Below are positions 8,016-16,971 of a stretch of DNA of 64,000 nt, piece by piece. A model generated the notes under the pieces. The model saw only the letters and a program-made list of their open reading frames with translations, was not told the origin of the DNA and searched no databases. A program made the translations under genes and the position numbers. The stretch lies in the NCBI GenBank assembly GCA_016235665.1, contig JACRJI010000006.1:23036-87035 (forward strand), read 5' to 3'. Numbering within the stretch: position 1 is the stretch's first letter; the number at the start of each line of letters is the position of its first letter. The DNA comes from a candidate division TA06 bacterium. GTDB taxonomy: Bacteria; Edwardsbacteria; AC1; EtOH8.

Positions 8016-9920
8016 ATGAAAAAACTTATTGCGTTTGCGGCCGTTTTTGCCCTGTTGCTGGTCACGGCGGCAAACATAGCCGCCAGCCAGCGGGTGGTAG
8101 TGGCTGAGGATTTCACCGGCACCTGGTGTCCCTGGTGCCCCAGCGCCGCCCGGGGGCTTGACCAATTGCATGAAGAAACCGGAGATTCGCTGATTGTATT
8201 GGCATATCATGCCGGAGATCCTTATTCTACTGTCGAGTTGGACAGCAGGATTGCATATTACAGCGATCTGGTTCCCGGTTATCCGACAGTGATATTCGAT
8301 GGTATTGACACCATTGTCGGGGGCAATACTACGACCATGTATGAATATTACCGGCCTTTATTTGACGGTCATAAGGCTGTCACCAGCCCGTTAGAGATAA
8401 ACCTGGGCCTGTTAAGCCACGACCTTTTGGCGCGGACCGGAACCATGGAGGTGAAAGTAAAAAACACCGGGGCCTTCCCTGATTCGGGCACCCTGCATTT
8501 CATCGTGCATGAGAGGAACATCCCCGAGGTCTGGCAGGGCGGCTTGACGGAGGTGGATTTCGTGGCCCGGGATATGATCCCGGACCAGAATGGCGAAGCC
8601 TTTTCCTTGGCGGCTGGGGATAGCCTGGTGACCACCCGTGATTTCACCATTGCCCCGGATTGGGCCTTCGGCAACTGCCAGTTCGTGGCTTTTGTCCAGC
8701 GGGCTAACAGGCAGATAGTGCAGGGCTCCCAGCTTTATGGTCCGAGCCTTTCGCAGATAAGCGACAGTCTGGTGGAAGTGGGGAACGGCAACGGCTTCAA
8801 TGAACCGGGCGAATCCTTAAATCTTTTTGTGCGAGTGAGCAACCGTTATTCCCCGACCACTGCCGCTGTAGTGGCTGCTTCGACCCCGGACACATTTGTT
8901 ACCATCACCAATGGGTTGTGGGACATCGGGACAATGGCGGCCGGCGATACTTCCGACAATTATTCCACCCCGTTTTCCATCAATGTTAAATCTTCGGCCA
9001 CCATGCCCGATGGACATCCCGTCACAGTGTATATATACAAGAAGATATACAGCTCGCTATATCAGGATACCATCATCAGTGATTTCGATTCGGTTAGTTT
9101 TGTGGTGGGTTCTCCGGCCGCGATATATTCCGAAAATTTTGAAGACGGACTGGCTGATTGGAAGGTAGGCTATACTGCTTACACTACCGGGACAAACTGG
9201 GATACCACCCAGAGTGATTACCACAGTGCCAACAGCTGCATAGTCAACTCCGAGTTCGGTGATTATGCCAACAAGCAGAACCGGTGGATCCGAATGCTGA
9301 ACTACATAGATCTGACAAGTTATTCGGCGGCAAAATTATCATGGTACGAAAAATATGATATAGTTGCAGGGGACAAATGCCAGCCGGAAGTATCCACCGA
9401 CAGTGCCGGAAGCACTTGGAGCACTCTGTCGGCATTTTATAGCGGGAGTGTCGGTTCCTGGCAGAAAAGAACAGTGGACATAACAGGTTACTGCAATAAC
9501 AAAAAATATTTCCGGGTCGGTTATCGCCTTTTGACCGATACCATAAATGTGGCCAAGGGTTGGTATGTCGACGACATGACCATAGAAGGGTACTTGAAGA
9601 CCGGGGTTGAGGGAAATCCCTTGGAAACAAACCTATCTGGTCCGGATTTGGTACTTTATAACTGCGTTCCCAACCCCAGCCGGGGAAACCTGAGCCTTAG
9701 CTACCAGATACCGGCCAGGGGAAGGATTGAACTCGGCATTTACGACATAACCGGTAGGCTGGTCAAAACGCTGATTAGTCAGACCCAGCCGGCAGGAAAA
9801 TATCAGGTGAGCTGGGACGGCCGTAACGAGAAAGGGCAAAAAGCTGCCAACGGTGTTTATTTTTACAGCCTTAAAGCCGGGGACAGGACAGCCACCAAAA
9901 AGCTGGTGCTGATCAAATAA
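8016..9920 (+). CDS. Secreted Omp28-like thioredoxin-fold protein with C-terminal FlgD/type-IX-like sorting domain
   Basis: The ATG at 8016 has AAAAGGAG 5 bp upstream and starts a signal peptide (MKKLIAFAAVFALLLV, cleavage near IAAS). An upstream in-frame ATG at 7947 lies inside glnA and is rejected. Residues about 25-190 form an Omp28/thioredoxin-like region with the redox motif TWCPWC. The middle contains beta-rich repeats and a probable jelly-roll adhesion-type domain (EDGLADWKVGYT to YVDDMTIEGY). The last 85 residues are a FlgD-Ig/sorting domain (VPNPSRGNLSLSYQI, IYDITGRLVKTL, SWDGRNEKGQKAANGVYFY, KKLVLIK). It is expected to be exported to the outer membrane and sorted onward. The ligand is unknown. 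Confidence 0.82.
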   Translation: MKKLIAFAAVFALLLVTAANIAASQRVVVAEDFTGTWCPWCPSAARGLDQLHEETGDSLIVLAYHAGDPYSTVELDSRIAYYSDLVPGYPTVIFDGIDTIVGGNTTTMYEYYRPLFDGHKAVTSPLEINLGLLSHDLLARTGTMEVKVKNTGAFPDSGTLHFIVHERNIPEVWQGGLTEVDFVARDMIPDQNGEAFSLAAGDSLVTTRDFTIAPDWAFGNCQFVAFVQRANRQIVQGSQLYGPSLSQISDSLVEVGNGNGFNEPGESLNLFVRVSNRYSPTTAAVVAASTPDTFVTITNGLWDIGTMAAGDTSDNYSTPFSINVKSSATMPDGHPVTVYIYKKIYSSLYQDTIISDFDSVSFVVGSPAAIYSENFEDGLADWKVGYTAYTTGTNWDTTQSDYHSANSCIVNSEFGDYANKQNRWIRMLNYIDLTSYSAAKLSWYEKYDIVAGDKCQPEVSTDSAGSTWSTLSAFYSGSVGSWQKRTVDITGYCNNKKYFRVGYRLLTDTINVAKGWYVDDMTIEGYLKTGVEGNPLETNLSGPDLVLYNCVPNPSRGNLSLSYQIPARGRIELGIYDITGRLVKTLISQTQPAGKYQVSWDGRNEKGQKAANGVYFYSLKAGDRTATKKLVLIK

Positions 9921-9961
9921 GAACTTATTTAGTGAAACCTCAAACCCACAACAGGAGCGTG

Positions 9962-11032
9962 ATGGATAATTTATATGCCGTAGTTCTGGCCGGCGGGCGG
10001 GGGGAACGGTTTTGGCCCAAAAGCCGCAGCAACATGCCAAAGCAGCTTTTGACCCTGACAGGCCAAAGTTCAATGCTGGGCGAGACCCTGAAACGGGTGG
10101 GATCGCTGGCCCCGGTGGGGAGGCAGTGGGTGGTCACCGGCGAGGATCTAGTGAAATCCATAGAAAAGATAGGAATCGTTGGACCCCGGCTGATCGGGGA
10201 GCCGGCCGGAAAGAACACCGCTCCGGCCATCGCGGTGGCCGCGGCCGAGATCTCCCGGGAAAACGCCGAGGCTGTGATGATGGTTCTTCCGTCAGATCAT
10301 TTCATCAACGACATTCCCAGGTTCCAGCAGGCTTTGGAGCAGGGCGTGGCGCTGGCCCGGCGGGGATATCTGGTGACCATCGGCATTAATCCGGACCGTC
10401 CCGAGACCGGCTATGGTTACATCGAACGGGGCGAGATGTTGCCCGATTGCAGTATTCCTTGCTTTGTAGTCAAGAGTTTCAGGGAAAAGCCGGACCAGGT
10501 CACCGCTCAAAAGTTCGTCAAAAGCGGTTACTTTTACTGGAACGGAGGGATCTTCGTCTGGAAGGCCAAGACCATTCTGGAGCAGATCGAAAAGCATCTG
10601 CCGGAACTATCCAAAAAACTGAACGCCTGGCAGAAGCTTGGTGGTTTAAGCGCCGGTCAGGAAAAATTCGCAGAGTTCTACCGCGAAGTGGAAAAGATAT
10701 CAATCGACTATGGAGTGATGGAGAAGGCGGAGAGAGTGGCGGTGATAAAGGGAGATTTCGGCTGGGACGATCTGGGGTCCTGGGAGGCAGTGGAGCGTTT
10801 CCATCCCCGGGATCAGCACCAGAATGTGCTGGTGGGCAACTGCCTGGCCATAGATTCCCAGAACAACCTGGTCTACAGCGACGACGGGGTAGTGGCAGCG
10901 CTGGGGCTCAAGGACATCATCATCGTGCAATCCCAGGGCGCAGTGCTGGTCTGCCACCGGTCAAAAGTGCAGGAGGTTCGCAAGGTACTCGAAGAATTGA
11001 AGAAAATGCCCGACGGGAAGAAGTTCATGTAG
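9962..11032 (+). CDS. manC: Mannose-1-phosphate guanylyltransferase
   Basis: I chose the ATG at 9962, which has ACAGGAGC about 6 bp upstream and puts the nucleotidyltransferase signature at the N-terminus (YAVVLAGGRGERFWPKSR). An upstream GTG at 9932 would add ten unlikely residues. Other family motifs are GEPAGKNTAPAIAVAA, VLPSDHFI, PETGYGYIERG, FREKPD, YFYWNGGIFVW and FGWDDLGSW. It is single-domain, without the C-terminal phosphomannose isomerase cupin of longer ManC proteins. The product GDP-mannose feeds glycan synthesis, which fits the glycosyltransferase at 15.7 kb, although the two are not adjacent. Confidence 0.92.
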   Translation: MDNLYAVVLAGGRGERFWPKSRSNMPKQLLTLTGQSSMLGETLKRVGSLAPVGRQWVVTGEDLVKSIEKIGIVGPRLIGEPAGKNTAPAIAVAAAEISRENAEAVMMVLPSDHFINDIPRFQQALEQGVALARRGYLVTIGINPDRPETGYGYIERGEMLPDCSIPCFVVKSFREKPDQVTAQKFVKSGYFYWNGGIFVWKAKTILEQIEKHLPELSKKLNAWQKLGGLSAGQEKFAEFYREVEKISIDYGVMEKAERVAVIKGDFGWDDLGSWEAVERFHPRDQHQNVLVGNCLAIDSQNNLVYSDDGVVAALGLKDIIIVQSQGAVLVCHRSKVQEVRKVLEELKKMPDGKKFM

Positions 11033-11176
11033 GCAGATATTATTACAATAGACGAGACAGGATTGGCATGATTTTTTCATCGGGACAAACCAAGGATATT
11101 ATTCATGCGAGCAAGGGATAAATCAACCGTATTTCCATTCACTTTTTTGTCTATTACACAGGAGATCTACCCAAAA

Positions 11177-11650
11177 ATGAAGCACAAGATCCTTTTGGCT
11201 GCGGTCCTGCCACTGATTTTCGCGGGATGTTTCGGCAAAAAGCAGGAAGTTCAAAAGCCCCTGGCCGAGCCGGTGGCCGAGGCTCCGGCCAAAACACCAT
11301 TTCCGGAACAGCCGGCCGCCCAGGCTCCGGCGCCCCAGTCTGAAGCCCCGGCCCCGCAGGATAACTCCGGGATGACGATACCTTCCGGCAGCAAGGGGCC
11401 GGTGAACCAGGTGTACGGATGGCGAGTTCAGCTGTTCGTCTCCGGCTCCATCGAGAACGCCCGCCGGGTGGCCGAGGAGGCCCGCTGGAAGTTCAAGGAC
11501 CAGCAGATCTACATCGCCGAAGCCCTGCCCTATTATAAGGTGCAGGCCGGCAACTGCCTGACCCGCCAGGACGCCGACAATCTTAAGGCCCGGGCCAAGG
11601 CCCTGGGCTATCAGGGATCATTCGTAGTGGAGATGGACCTGACCCGTTGA
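11177..11650 (+). CDS. SPOR-domain lipoprotein
   Basis: The ATG at 11177 follows AGGAGA by about 11 bp and opens a lipoprotein signal peptide with lipobox LIFAGC. A TTG/ATG-type extension to 11105 is possible but would bury the signal. A Pro/Ala/Glu-rich linker (residues about 25-75) leads to a C-terminal SPOR domain (YGWRVQLFVSGSIENARRVA ... YYKVQAGNCLTRQDADNLKA). SPOR domains bind denuded peptidoglycan at division sites, so a role in cell-wall binding or septation is likely. It lies between manC and the phosphate transporter. Confidence 0.85.
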   Translation: MKHKILLAAVLPLIFAGCFGKKQEVQKPLAEPVAEAPAKTPFPEQPAAQAPAPQSEAPAPQDNSGMTIPSGSKGPVNQVYGWRVQLFVSGSIENARRVAEEARWKFKDQQIYIAEALPYYKVQAGNCLTRQDADNLKARAKALGYQGSFVVEMDLTR

Positions 11651-11686
11651 TGCCAGGCGACCCAAAGAATAATTTATAAGGAACCC

Positions 11687-13783
11687 ATGAAACCAGTAGA
11701 TTTTTCATGCCCTTCTCTGCCTGCTTTTACACTACGGCGGACAGGCTGGTTTCCTTATGGTATCCGGTTAATCCGGATCAGGAATCTAAAGTTTTTACTG
11801 CCGGCCGTTTTGATGATGGCCGGTCAGGCATTCTGCCAGATGACTTTGCACAAGGCTGCCGATCCAATGGGGCAGGATGTCTCCGGCGACCGGCAGGTGG
11901 TGGTGGCCGGAAGGGAGGCTTCCCAGCCTTTGGTGGTCCAGGTCACCAATGCCAAAGGCAAACCTCTGTCCGGGGTCAAAGTACTGTTCGATGTGGCCGG
12001 GGGCCAGGCTGCACGGCTGGATAGCACCCAGGCCAAAACCGATATCCAGGGCTATGCCCGGTGCCGGGTCACGTCCCTGACCGGTCCCCAGCCGGTCTAC
12101 ATCAACGCCTGGCTGGCTGGCAATCCGGAGCGGAGGGTGACCTTTACTCTGCACTCTTTTCTGCCTCACTGGTGGCTGTTCGCTCTGCTTGGTTCTTTGG
12201 GCGGGGTGGCCCTGTTCCTTTTCGGCCTGCGCTTCAGTTCCCGGGGCCTGCAAAAGGCGGCCGGGGTCAAGTTAAAGCAGATGCTGTGGAGCCTTACCGA
12301 CAACAGCCTGATGGGGATGGGGGTGGGGGCCCTGGTGACGGTGATCATCCAGTCGTCCACCGCCACCACCGTGATGCTGGTCTCGCTAACCAATGCCGGG
12401 CTGATCGGCCTGCGCCAGGTGCTGGGGGTGATCCTGGGGGCCGACATCGGCACCACCGTTACCGTTCAGCTGATTGCCTTCAAGCTTTCCGACTATTCCC
12501 TGATCCTGGTGGCTTTGGGGTTTTTATTGATGACCATTGCCGGCAAAAAGGCCTGGCGCTATTATCCCCAGATAATGTTCGGGGCCGGGTTGATATTCTT
12601 TGGGCTTAAACTCACCTCCGAAGCCATCGCTCCGCTAAAAGTTTTGCCCTGGTTCACCCAGATGTTCCTGCACCTGGATGGACGGCCCCTGCTGGGCATT
12701 TTGATCGGCACGGCCTTTACCCTGCTGGTCCATTCCAGCGCCGCTACCATCGGGATCCTTCTGACCCTGGCCTTTCAGGGACTGATCCCGCTGCCGGCCG
12801 CCATCCCGGTGATCATCGGGGCCAACATCGGCACCTGCGGCAGCGCCCTGATCGCTGCCTGGGGCCAGACCAAGGAGGCGGTGCTGGTGGCCTGGGGCCA
12901 CACCATCTTCAAGGTCGGGGCCGGACTGCTGGCCTTCATTCTGATCAATCCCTTTACCTCATTGGTGCTCCGGATGGGCGGGGAACCGGCCCGGCAGATA
13001 GCCAACGCCCACACCTTGTTCAACCTGGCGGCGGCTTTGATCTTTCTGCCCTTCCTGATACCTTACGAAAAACTGCTGCGGCGGATAGTCCCCGATCAGC
13101 TGGACCGCCCAAAAGCCTTCGGGCCAAAGTATTTGGATGAAAGGGTGCTGGAAACCCCGTCCCTGGCCATCGGGCAGGTCTCCCAGGAGATATTAAGAAT
13201 GGCCGACATAGTCAAGGGAATGCTGGGCCGTTCCATGGAAGCCCTGGAGAAGAATGACACCCAGCTGCTGCAGCAATTGGTGGATGAAGACGACAAGGTG
13301 GACCTATTGGAGGAGGCCATCACGCCCTATGTGGCCAAGATCGCCCAGCAGGAACTTTCGGGCGACCAGTCGGACCGGGGGATCAAACTCTTATATGTGG
13401 TCAACGATCTGGAGCATATCGGTGACGTGATCAGCAAAAACATCATGGGCCATGTCCGGAAAAAGATCGACGGACAGTTGGCCTTTTCCCAGGAGGGCTT
13501 GTGTGACCTGCGGGATATCCACCGCCAGACCATGACCACCCTAGACCTGGCCATCGGGGCCTTTGCCGCCAATGATGCCGGGCTGGCCCGCCGGGCACTG
13601 GAGCGCAAGGATATTGTCTACGTCATGGAACGGGAGTTTTATAAAAAACATTTGGATCGGCTGCAAAAGGGTTTGAAGGAATCCCGGGAGACCAGCACCA
13701 TTCACCTGGACCTGCTGAGCGACTTTGAACGGATAAACTTCAATGCCAGCCAGATGGGGGCTTCCATCCTACCCAAGGAATAA
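11687..13783 (+). CDS. Na/Pi cotransporter with N-terminal Ig-like domain and C-terminal PhoU-like domain
   Basis: 698 residues; ATG with an AAGGAA site 3 bp upstream. Residues about 30-50 are a signal-like hydrophobic stretch ending GQAFC. Residues about 55-150 form a Big-1/Ig-like domain (LVVQVTNAKGKPLSGVKVLF, DIQGYARCRVTSL). Then comes a membrane core with the two inverted family repeats (GALVTVIIQSSTATTVMLVS and GTAFTLLVHSSAATIGILLT, both with the QSS/HSS-type motif). The last about 200 residues are PhoU-like helices (LEHIGDVISKNIMGHVRK). It probably takes up phosphate with sodium at the inner membrane. The Ig-like domain in front of the transporter is unusual. Confidence 0.88.
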   Translation: MKPVDFSCPSLPAFTLRRTGWFPYGIRLIRIRNLKFLLPAVLMMAGQAFCQMTLHKAADPMGQDVSGDRQVVVAGREASQPLVVQVTNAKGKPLSGVKVLFDVAGGQAARLDSTQAKTDIQGYARCRVTSLTGPQPVYINAWLAGNPERRVTFTLHSFLPHWWLFALLGSLGGVALFLFGLRFSSRGLQKAAGVKLKQMLWSLTDNSLMGMGVGALVTVIIQSSTATTVMLVSLTNAGLIGLRQVLGVILGADIGTTVTVQLIAFKLSDYSLILVALGFLLMTIAGKKAWRYYPQIMFGAGLIFFGLKLTSEAIAPLKVLPWFTQMFLHLDGRPLLGILIGTAFTLLVHSSAATIGILLTLAFQGLIPLPAAIPVIIGANIGTCGSALIAAWGQTKEAVLVAWGHTIFKVGAGLLAFILINPFTSLVLRMGGEPARQIANAHTLFNLAAALIFLPFLIPYEKLLRRIVPDQLDRPKAFGPKYLDERVLETPSLAIGQVSQEILRMADIVKGMLGRSMEALEKNDTQLLQQLVDEDDKVDLLEEAITPYVAKIAQQELSGDQSDRGIKLLYVVNDLEHIGDVISKNIMGHVRKKIDGQLAFSQEGLCDLRDIHRQTMTTLDLAIGAFAANDAGLARRALERKDIVYVMEREFYKKHLDRLQKGLKESRETSTIHLDLLSDFERINFNASQMGASILPKE

Positions 13784-13845
13784 TGCCAGTTTAAAACCTT
13801 CAGGTTTCCCATGTCAAATTAACCCACCGGATATATGGAGGGATT

Positions 13846-14148
13846 ATGCCTAAATTGACCAATTACATGGAACGGATAGTCAAGGAGGAACTGGCCCGGG
13901 TGATGCTGTCCCGGCCCGGGATCTGCAGCTGCCGGGTTTGCCAGCTGGACGTGATGGCCCTGGCCCTTAACCAGCTGCCATCGCAATACGTGGTCAGCGA
14001 GGGGGGGCACATCCATACCATGGTCAACATGGCCCACGACCAGTTCAAAACCCAGGTGCTGGTGGCCATCGTCAACGCAATCAATTCGGTCAGCACTCAT
14101 CCCCGCCACAAGCTGAAAAAGGGCCTGAACACAGTCACCCGGCAATAA
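13846..14148 (+). CDS. ComFB-family protein
   Basis: 100 residues, ATG preceded by GGAGGG. It has the late-competence ComFB pattern: MERIVKEELARVM, the Cys cluster ICSCRVCQLDV (C-x-C-x2-C), DVMALALNQLPSQYVVS and a C-terminal helix with LVAIVNAI. Cyanobacterial and other ComFB proteins have been reported to bind cyclic dinucleotides, so it could be a second-messenger receptor here; an HD-GYP protein is encoded at 41 kb. No competence genes are adjacent. The family call is firm and the role is inference. Confidence 0.8.
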   Translation: MPKLTNYMERIVKEELARVMLSRPGICSCRVCQLDVMALALNQLPSQYVVSEGGHIHTMVNMAHDQFKTQVLVAIVNAINSVSTHPRHKLKKGLNTVTRQ

Positions 14149-14209
14149 ACGCCTTGGCCTTGACCCAGGACGTGTCCAACTTCGCAACTGTATTTTTATT
14201 TCAAAACGG

Positions 14210-14238
14210 TTGACAAACAGGTAAATTTAAAGTATCAT
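14210..14238 (+). promoter_or_regulatory. Near-consensus sigma-70 promoter
   Basis: A perfect TTGACA (14210-14215), an exact 17-bp spacer, and TATCAT (14233-14238). It lies 117 bp before the acidic protein gene at 14355 and should drive that gene and the PorV-like gene behind it. Confidence 0.75.
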
Positions 14239-14314
14239 ATTTTTACAGGGTGTTTTCAAGGTTTCCATATATTGTAAAAAGCCCGGGCCGGGGCAAATTT
14301 TCAAGGAGAGAACT

Positions 14315-14335
14315 GTGTACCTTTACGGTGATTAA
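14315..14335 (+). CDS. Possible 6-codon leader peptide
   Basis: GTG followed by five codons and TAA (MYLYGD), with an excellent AAGGAGAG ribosome site 4 bp upstream. It lies in the leader between the promoter at 14210 and the start at 14355. The main gene itself has a poor ribosome site, so translation could be coupled. This is weakly supported. Confidence 0.25.
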   Translation: MYLYGD

Positions 14336-14354
14336 TATTTAGCGAAAGAAATCA

Positions 14355-14693
14355 ATGACTTATTTTAAAAGCTACATCAAGAACAAGATCGTACCCCAAA
14401 AATGCTGGGATGACATCTTTGAACTGCTGGCCAGCGTCAGCAGTCCCGATGTTGAGGACTGGCTGGAGGAGCGTGGGCAGAGCGGTTTTACCATCGAGGA
14501 ATTCATATATTTCCTGAATTCGCTGGACGAGGAAGAGATCCAGGACTGGCTTTGGGAACACCGGGAGGATTTTTCGGCGGTGCTCTCCCGCCCATCATTC
14601 AATTTTGACGACAGCCGAATGGTGGATTCCAACAATCGCTGGTGTAACGTGCTGTTCCTGTCGGCCAATAAAAGATCTGATATTAAGGAGTAA
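14355..14693 (+). CDS. Small acidic protein of unknown function
   Basis: 112 residues starting MTYFKSYIKNKIVPQKCW. It is strongly acidic in the middle (DVEDWLEERG, NSLDEEEIQDWLWEHREDF), with predicted helices, no signal peptide and no membrane segment. I do not recognise a family. The ribosome site is weak. The PorV-like gene starts 5 bp after its stop, so the two are cotranscribed from the promoter at 14210. The start could differ by a few codons. Confidence 0.6.
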   Translation: MTYFKSYIKNKIVPQKCWDDIFELLASVSSPDVEDWLEERGQSGFTIEEFIYFLNSLDEEEIQDWLWEHREDFSAVLSRPSFNFDDSRMVDSNNRWCNVLFLSANKRSDIKE

Positions 14694-14698
14694 AAACC

Positions 14699-15673
14699 AT
14701 GAAGAAGACCCTCCTGTTCCTGGCGGTAATGACGTCGTCGGCAGTGTTTGCTTTGGCTCAGGATTGCGGGTTCTCATTTCTGCGGCTGCCCCTCAAGGCC
14801 CGGGCCGTATCCATGGGCGAAGCCCTGGTTGGGGCTTCCGACGACCTGGCCGGACTGCCATACAATCCAGCCGGTTTGTCGCTGATCAATACCAGGCAGG
14901 GTTCGGCCGGCTACACCAATTATGCCGCCGACATCCAGGCCGGCAGCATCAACTATGTCCAGCCCCGGGACCAATGGAGCACATACAGCGTCGGGATCTC
15001 CTACCTCAACAGCGGCTCCATCAAAGAGACTACCCTGGACCTGCCCACAGGCACCGGAAACACCTTCAGTTATAATACACTGGCACTGTCGCTGGGATAC
15101 GGCCGGATAATAAACTCACAGCTTTTTGCCGGGGCCGCGCTGAAAGGGGTCTACGACAAGGTGCAGGAATACTCGGCCTCCGCGGTGGCCGTGGACCTGG
15201 GGGTGTTGTACGAGATCGACATGGATCAGGCTGCCAGAGCGCTGTTCAAAGCCAAGAGTTCCCGCAATTACGGCAGCAGCCTGACCGCCGGGTTTTCGGT
15301 GCTGAATCTGGGCGTGGCCGCCAAGGCCTTCGTCACCGAAAAGGAGAAACTTCCCCTGACCTTTCGGGGTGGGCTGGCTTACCGGCCGGTAATGAACCGG
15401 TTGACAATTGCCCTGGCGGCATCCAAGGTTGTGGATACAGGGGTCCAGGCTCAGCTGGGCTTGGAGTATTTTGTCAGGGAGGCTTTGGCCCTCCGGCTGG
15501 GATATAACGGCGTCATGGGGGAGATAGAGACAGGCTCCAATCTTGACGACATTACTGGGTGGGCCTGCGGCCTGGGTGTCTGCATAAAAAAATATCGTTT
15601 TGACGTGGCCTACACCCCCATGGCCGGCCTGGGTAAACTGCCCTTGCGGGCTGACATCTCGGTGGAGTTTTAA
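14699..15673 (+). CDS. PorV/PorQ-like outer-membrane beta-barrel protein
   Basis: 324 residues; ATG with TAAGGAG 8 bp upstream; signal peptide MKKTLLFLAVMTSSAVFALA. The mature start (SFLRLPLKARAVSMGEALVG) and 'SDDLAGLPYNPAGLS' are the hallmark of the PorV/PorQ/UPF0164 family. Alternating beta strands follow to a terminal SVEF, as expected for a barrel end. In Bacteroidetes PorV shuttles type-IX cargo; in other lineages these proteins are fatty-acid-transporter-like barrels. The sorted protein at 8016 supports a type-IX-like role, but no PorT/PorU/SprA genes are in the window. A terminator follows. Confidence 0.78.
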   Translation: MKKTLLFLAVMTSSAVFALAQDCGFSFLRLPLKARAVSMGEALVGASDDLAGLPYNPAGLSLINTRQGSAGYTNYAADIQAGSINYVQPRDQWSTYSVGISYLNSGSIKETTLDLPTGTGNTFSYNTLALSLGYGRIINSQLFAGAALKGVYDKVQEYSASAVAVDLGVLYEIDMDQAARALFKAKSSRNYGSSLTAGFSVLNLGVAAKAFVTEKEKLPLTFRGGLAYRPVMNRLTIALAASKVVDTGVQAQLGLEYFVREALALRLGYNGVMGEIETGSNLDDITGWACGLGVCIKKYRFDVAYTPMAGLGKLPLRADISVEF

Positions 15674-15687
15674 ACAGGCATTTTAAC

Positions 15688-15712
15688 GGGCGGCTTTAAA
15701 ACCGCCCTTTTT
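15688..15712 (+). terminator. Rho-independent terminator
   Basis: GGGCGG and CCGCCC arms extended by TTT/AAA pairs, followed by five T. It lies 15 bp after the PorV-like gene stop. Confidence 0.8.
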
Positions 15713-15739
15713 AAATCAACCGCATCCGGATCCCGTGGC

Positions 15740-16828
15740 ATGAGCAATTCCGAGTTCATAGAAATTATAAACGACCAGCCGGAACACAGCGGGACAGGGG
15801 TCTATGCCTGGAACCTTTACCGGAACCTCAAAGACCTGACGCCGGTGAAAATGGCCTATTATAACAGCCAAAAAGGCAATTGCGAGTTCTACGGGGCCAG
15901 GGGGCTGGAGTCCACTATAAATGTCGGGATCAAGAGCCCCAAACCGCTTTTTTGGCGGCAGTGCAGCCGGTCTTACCGGCATCAAAAGAATGTCCATACT
16001 CTCAGCCAGAACCTGTCGTTCTTAAAGGCCGGCGAAAAAAGAATAGTCACCTGCCTGGACCTGATCCCCCTTTTCATGCCCTCGTCTCTGCTTGAGAAAT
16101 GCTGGAGGACCTTTCTCTACTCGGGGATAAAGAAAGCCGACCATGTGATATCAATCTCCCAAGCCACCAAGAACGACCTGGTAAGGGTTTTCAAAATGGA
16201 TCCCCAAAAAATCACCCCGGTCTTGCTGGGAGTTACACCTGAATACAAACCGTACAGCAAAACTGCCAGCCGGCAGCTATTGGGGCTTTCCCTGGATGAA
16301 AAGGTAATTTTGCAGGTGGGCACCTCCGCGCCCCGGAAGAATTTTATCACGGTACTTAAGGCCTTTAGCCAGATTTCCCGGGAAAATTCCCATGCCAGAC
16401 TGGTCAAAGTAGGCCCGGCCGGGAAAGGGGATCTGGAGTTCATCGCCCGGGAAAATATTTCCTCCAGGGTCCTGGTCAGGGAATCGGTGGCCAAGGAACA
16501 TTTGCCGCATTATTATGCCGCCGCCGATGTCTTTGTTTTTCCCTCTCTGTACGAAGGATTCGGCCTGCCGGCGTTGGAGGCCATGGCCTGCGGTTGCCCG
16601 GTCATAGCCGCCGATAATTCATCCATTCCCGAAGTGGTGAGCGGGGCCGGGATAATGATCGATCCCCTGAATGACATATTATGGAGGGAAAAGATCCTTT
16701 GGGTCCTGTCGGACCAGAGTTTGTCACAAAAAATGACGGCCGAGGGGTTGAAACAAGCCAGGCTTTTTACCTGGCAGAAGACCGCAGAGGAAACGTTTAA
16801 GGTTTATCGAAAAATGTTTAATCAATAG
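15740..16828 (+). CDS. Glycosyltransferase, GT4 family (GT-B fold)
   Basis: 362 residues. The N-terminal domain has the flexible sugar-acceptor pattern (EHSGTGVYAWNLYRNL; VTCLDLIPLFMP; ADHVISISQATKNDLVRVF). The C-terminal domain carries the nucleotide-sugar site: ILQVGTSAPRKNFITVLKAF, ADVFVFPSLYEGFGLPALEA with the E-x7-E catalytic pattern, and MACGCPVIAADNSSIPEV. It probably transfers a sugar from a nucleotide donor to a glycan or lipid acceptor at the inner face of the membrane. The start at 15740 has no strong ribosome site. It is bracketed by terminators and so forms its own unit. Confidence 0.88.
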   Translation: MSNSEFIEIINDQPEHSGTGVYAWNLYRNLKDLTPVKMAYYNSQKGNCEFYGARGLESTINVGIKSPKPLFWRQCSRSYRHQKNVHTLSQNLSFLKAGEKRIVTCLDLIPLFMPSSLLEKCWRTFLYSGIKKADHVISISQATKNDLVRVFKMDPQKITPVLLGVTPEYKPYSKTASRQLLGLSLDEKVILQVGTSAPRKNFITVLKAFSQISRENSHARLVKVGPAGKGDLEFIARENISSRVLVRESVAKEHLPHYYAAADVFVFPSLYEGFGLPALEAMACGCPVIAADNSSIPEVVSGAGIMIDPLNDILWREKILWVLSDQSLSQKMTAEGLKQARLFTWQKTAEETFKVYRKMFNQ

Positions 16829-16858
16829 GACAAAACGGATCATTTCCAACAAGGGTAT

Positions 16859-16893
16859 GGCAGGCTTTATGAAGAAGGCCTGCCCATTTTTTA
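16859..16893 (+). terminator. Rho-independent terminator
   Basis: GGCAGGC and GCCTGCC arms with a 12-base loop, followed by a T-rich tract (CATTTTTTATT). It ends the glycosyltransferase transcript. Confidence 0.75.
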
Positions 16894-16923
16894 TTGACCT
16901 GATTTGAATAATTGTGGTATAGT
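16894..16923 (+). promoter_or_regulatory. Sigma-70-type promoter
   Basis: TTGACC (16894-16899), an 18-bp spacer, then TATAGT (16918-16923). It lies just after the terminator and about 50 bp before the methyltransferase start, and likely drives the three-gene unit 16972-20993. Confidence 0.5.
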
Positions 16924-16971
16924 TACATTAAGCTATATAACAAAACCATAAATTGTTTTAAACCGGAGTAA

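Noticed and set aside
11064..11080. TGGCATG-ATTT-TTTCA as a sigma-54 promoter for the SPOR lipoprotein
   Set aside because: The -12 element lacks the GC/GT pair, and the gene function gives no reason for sigma-54 control.
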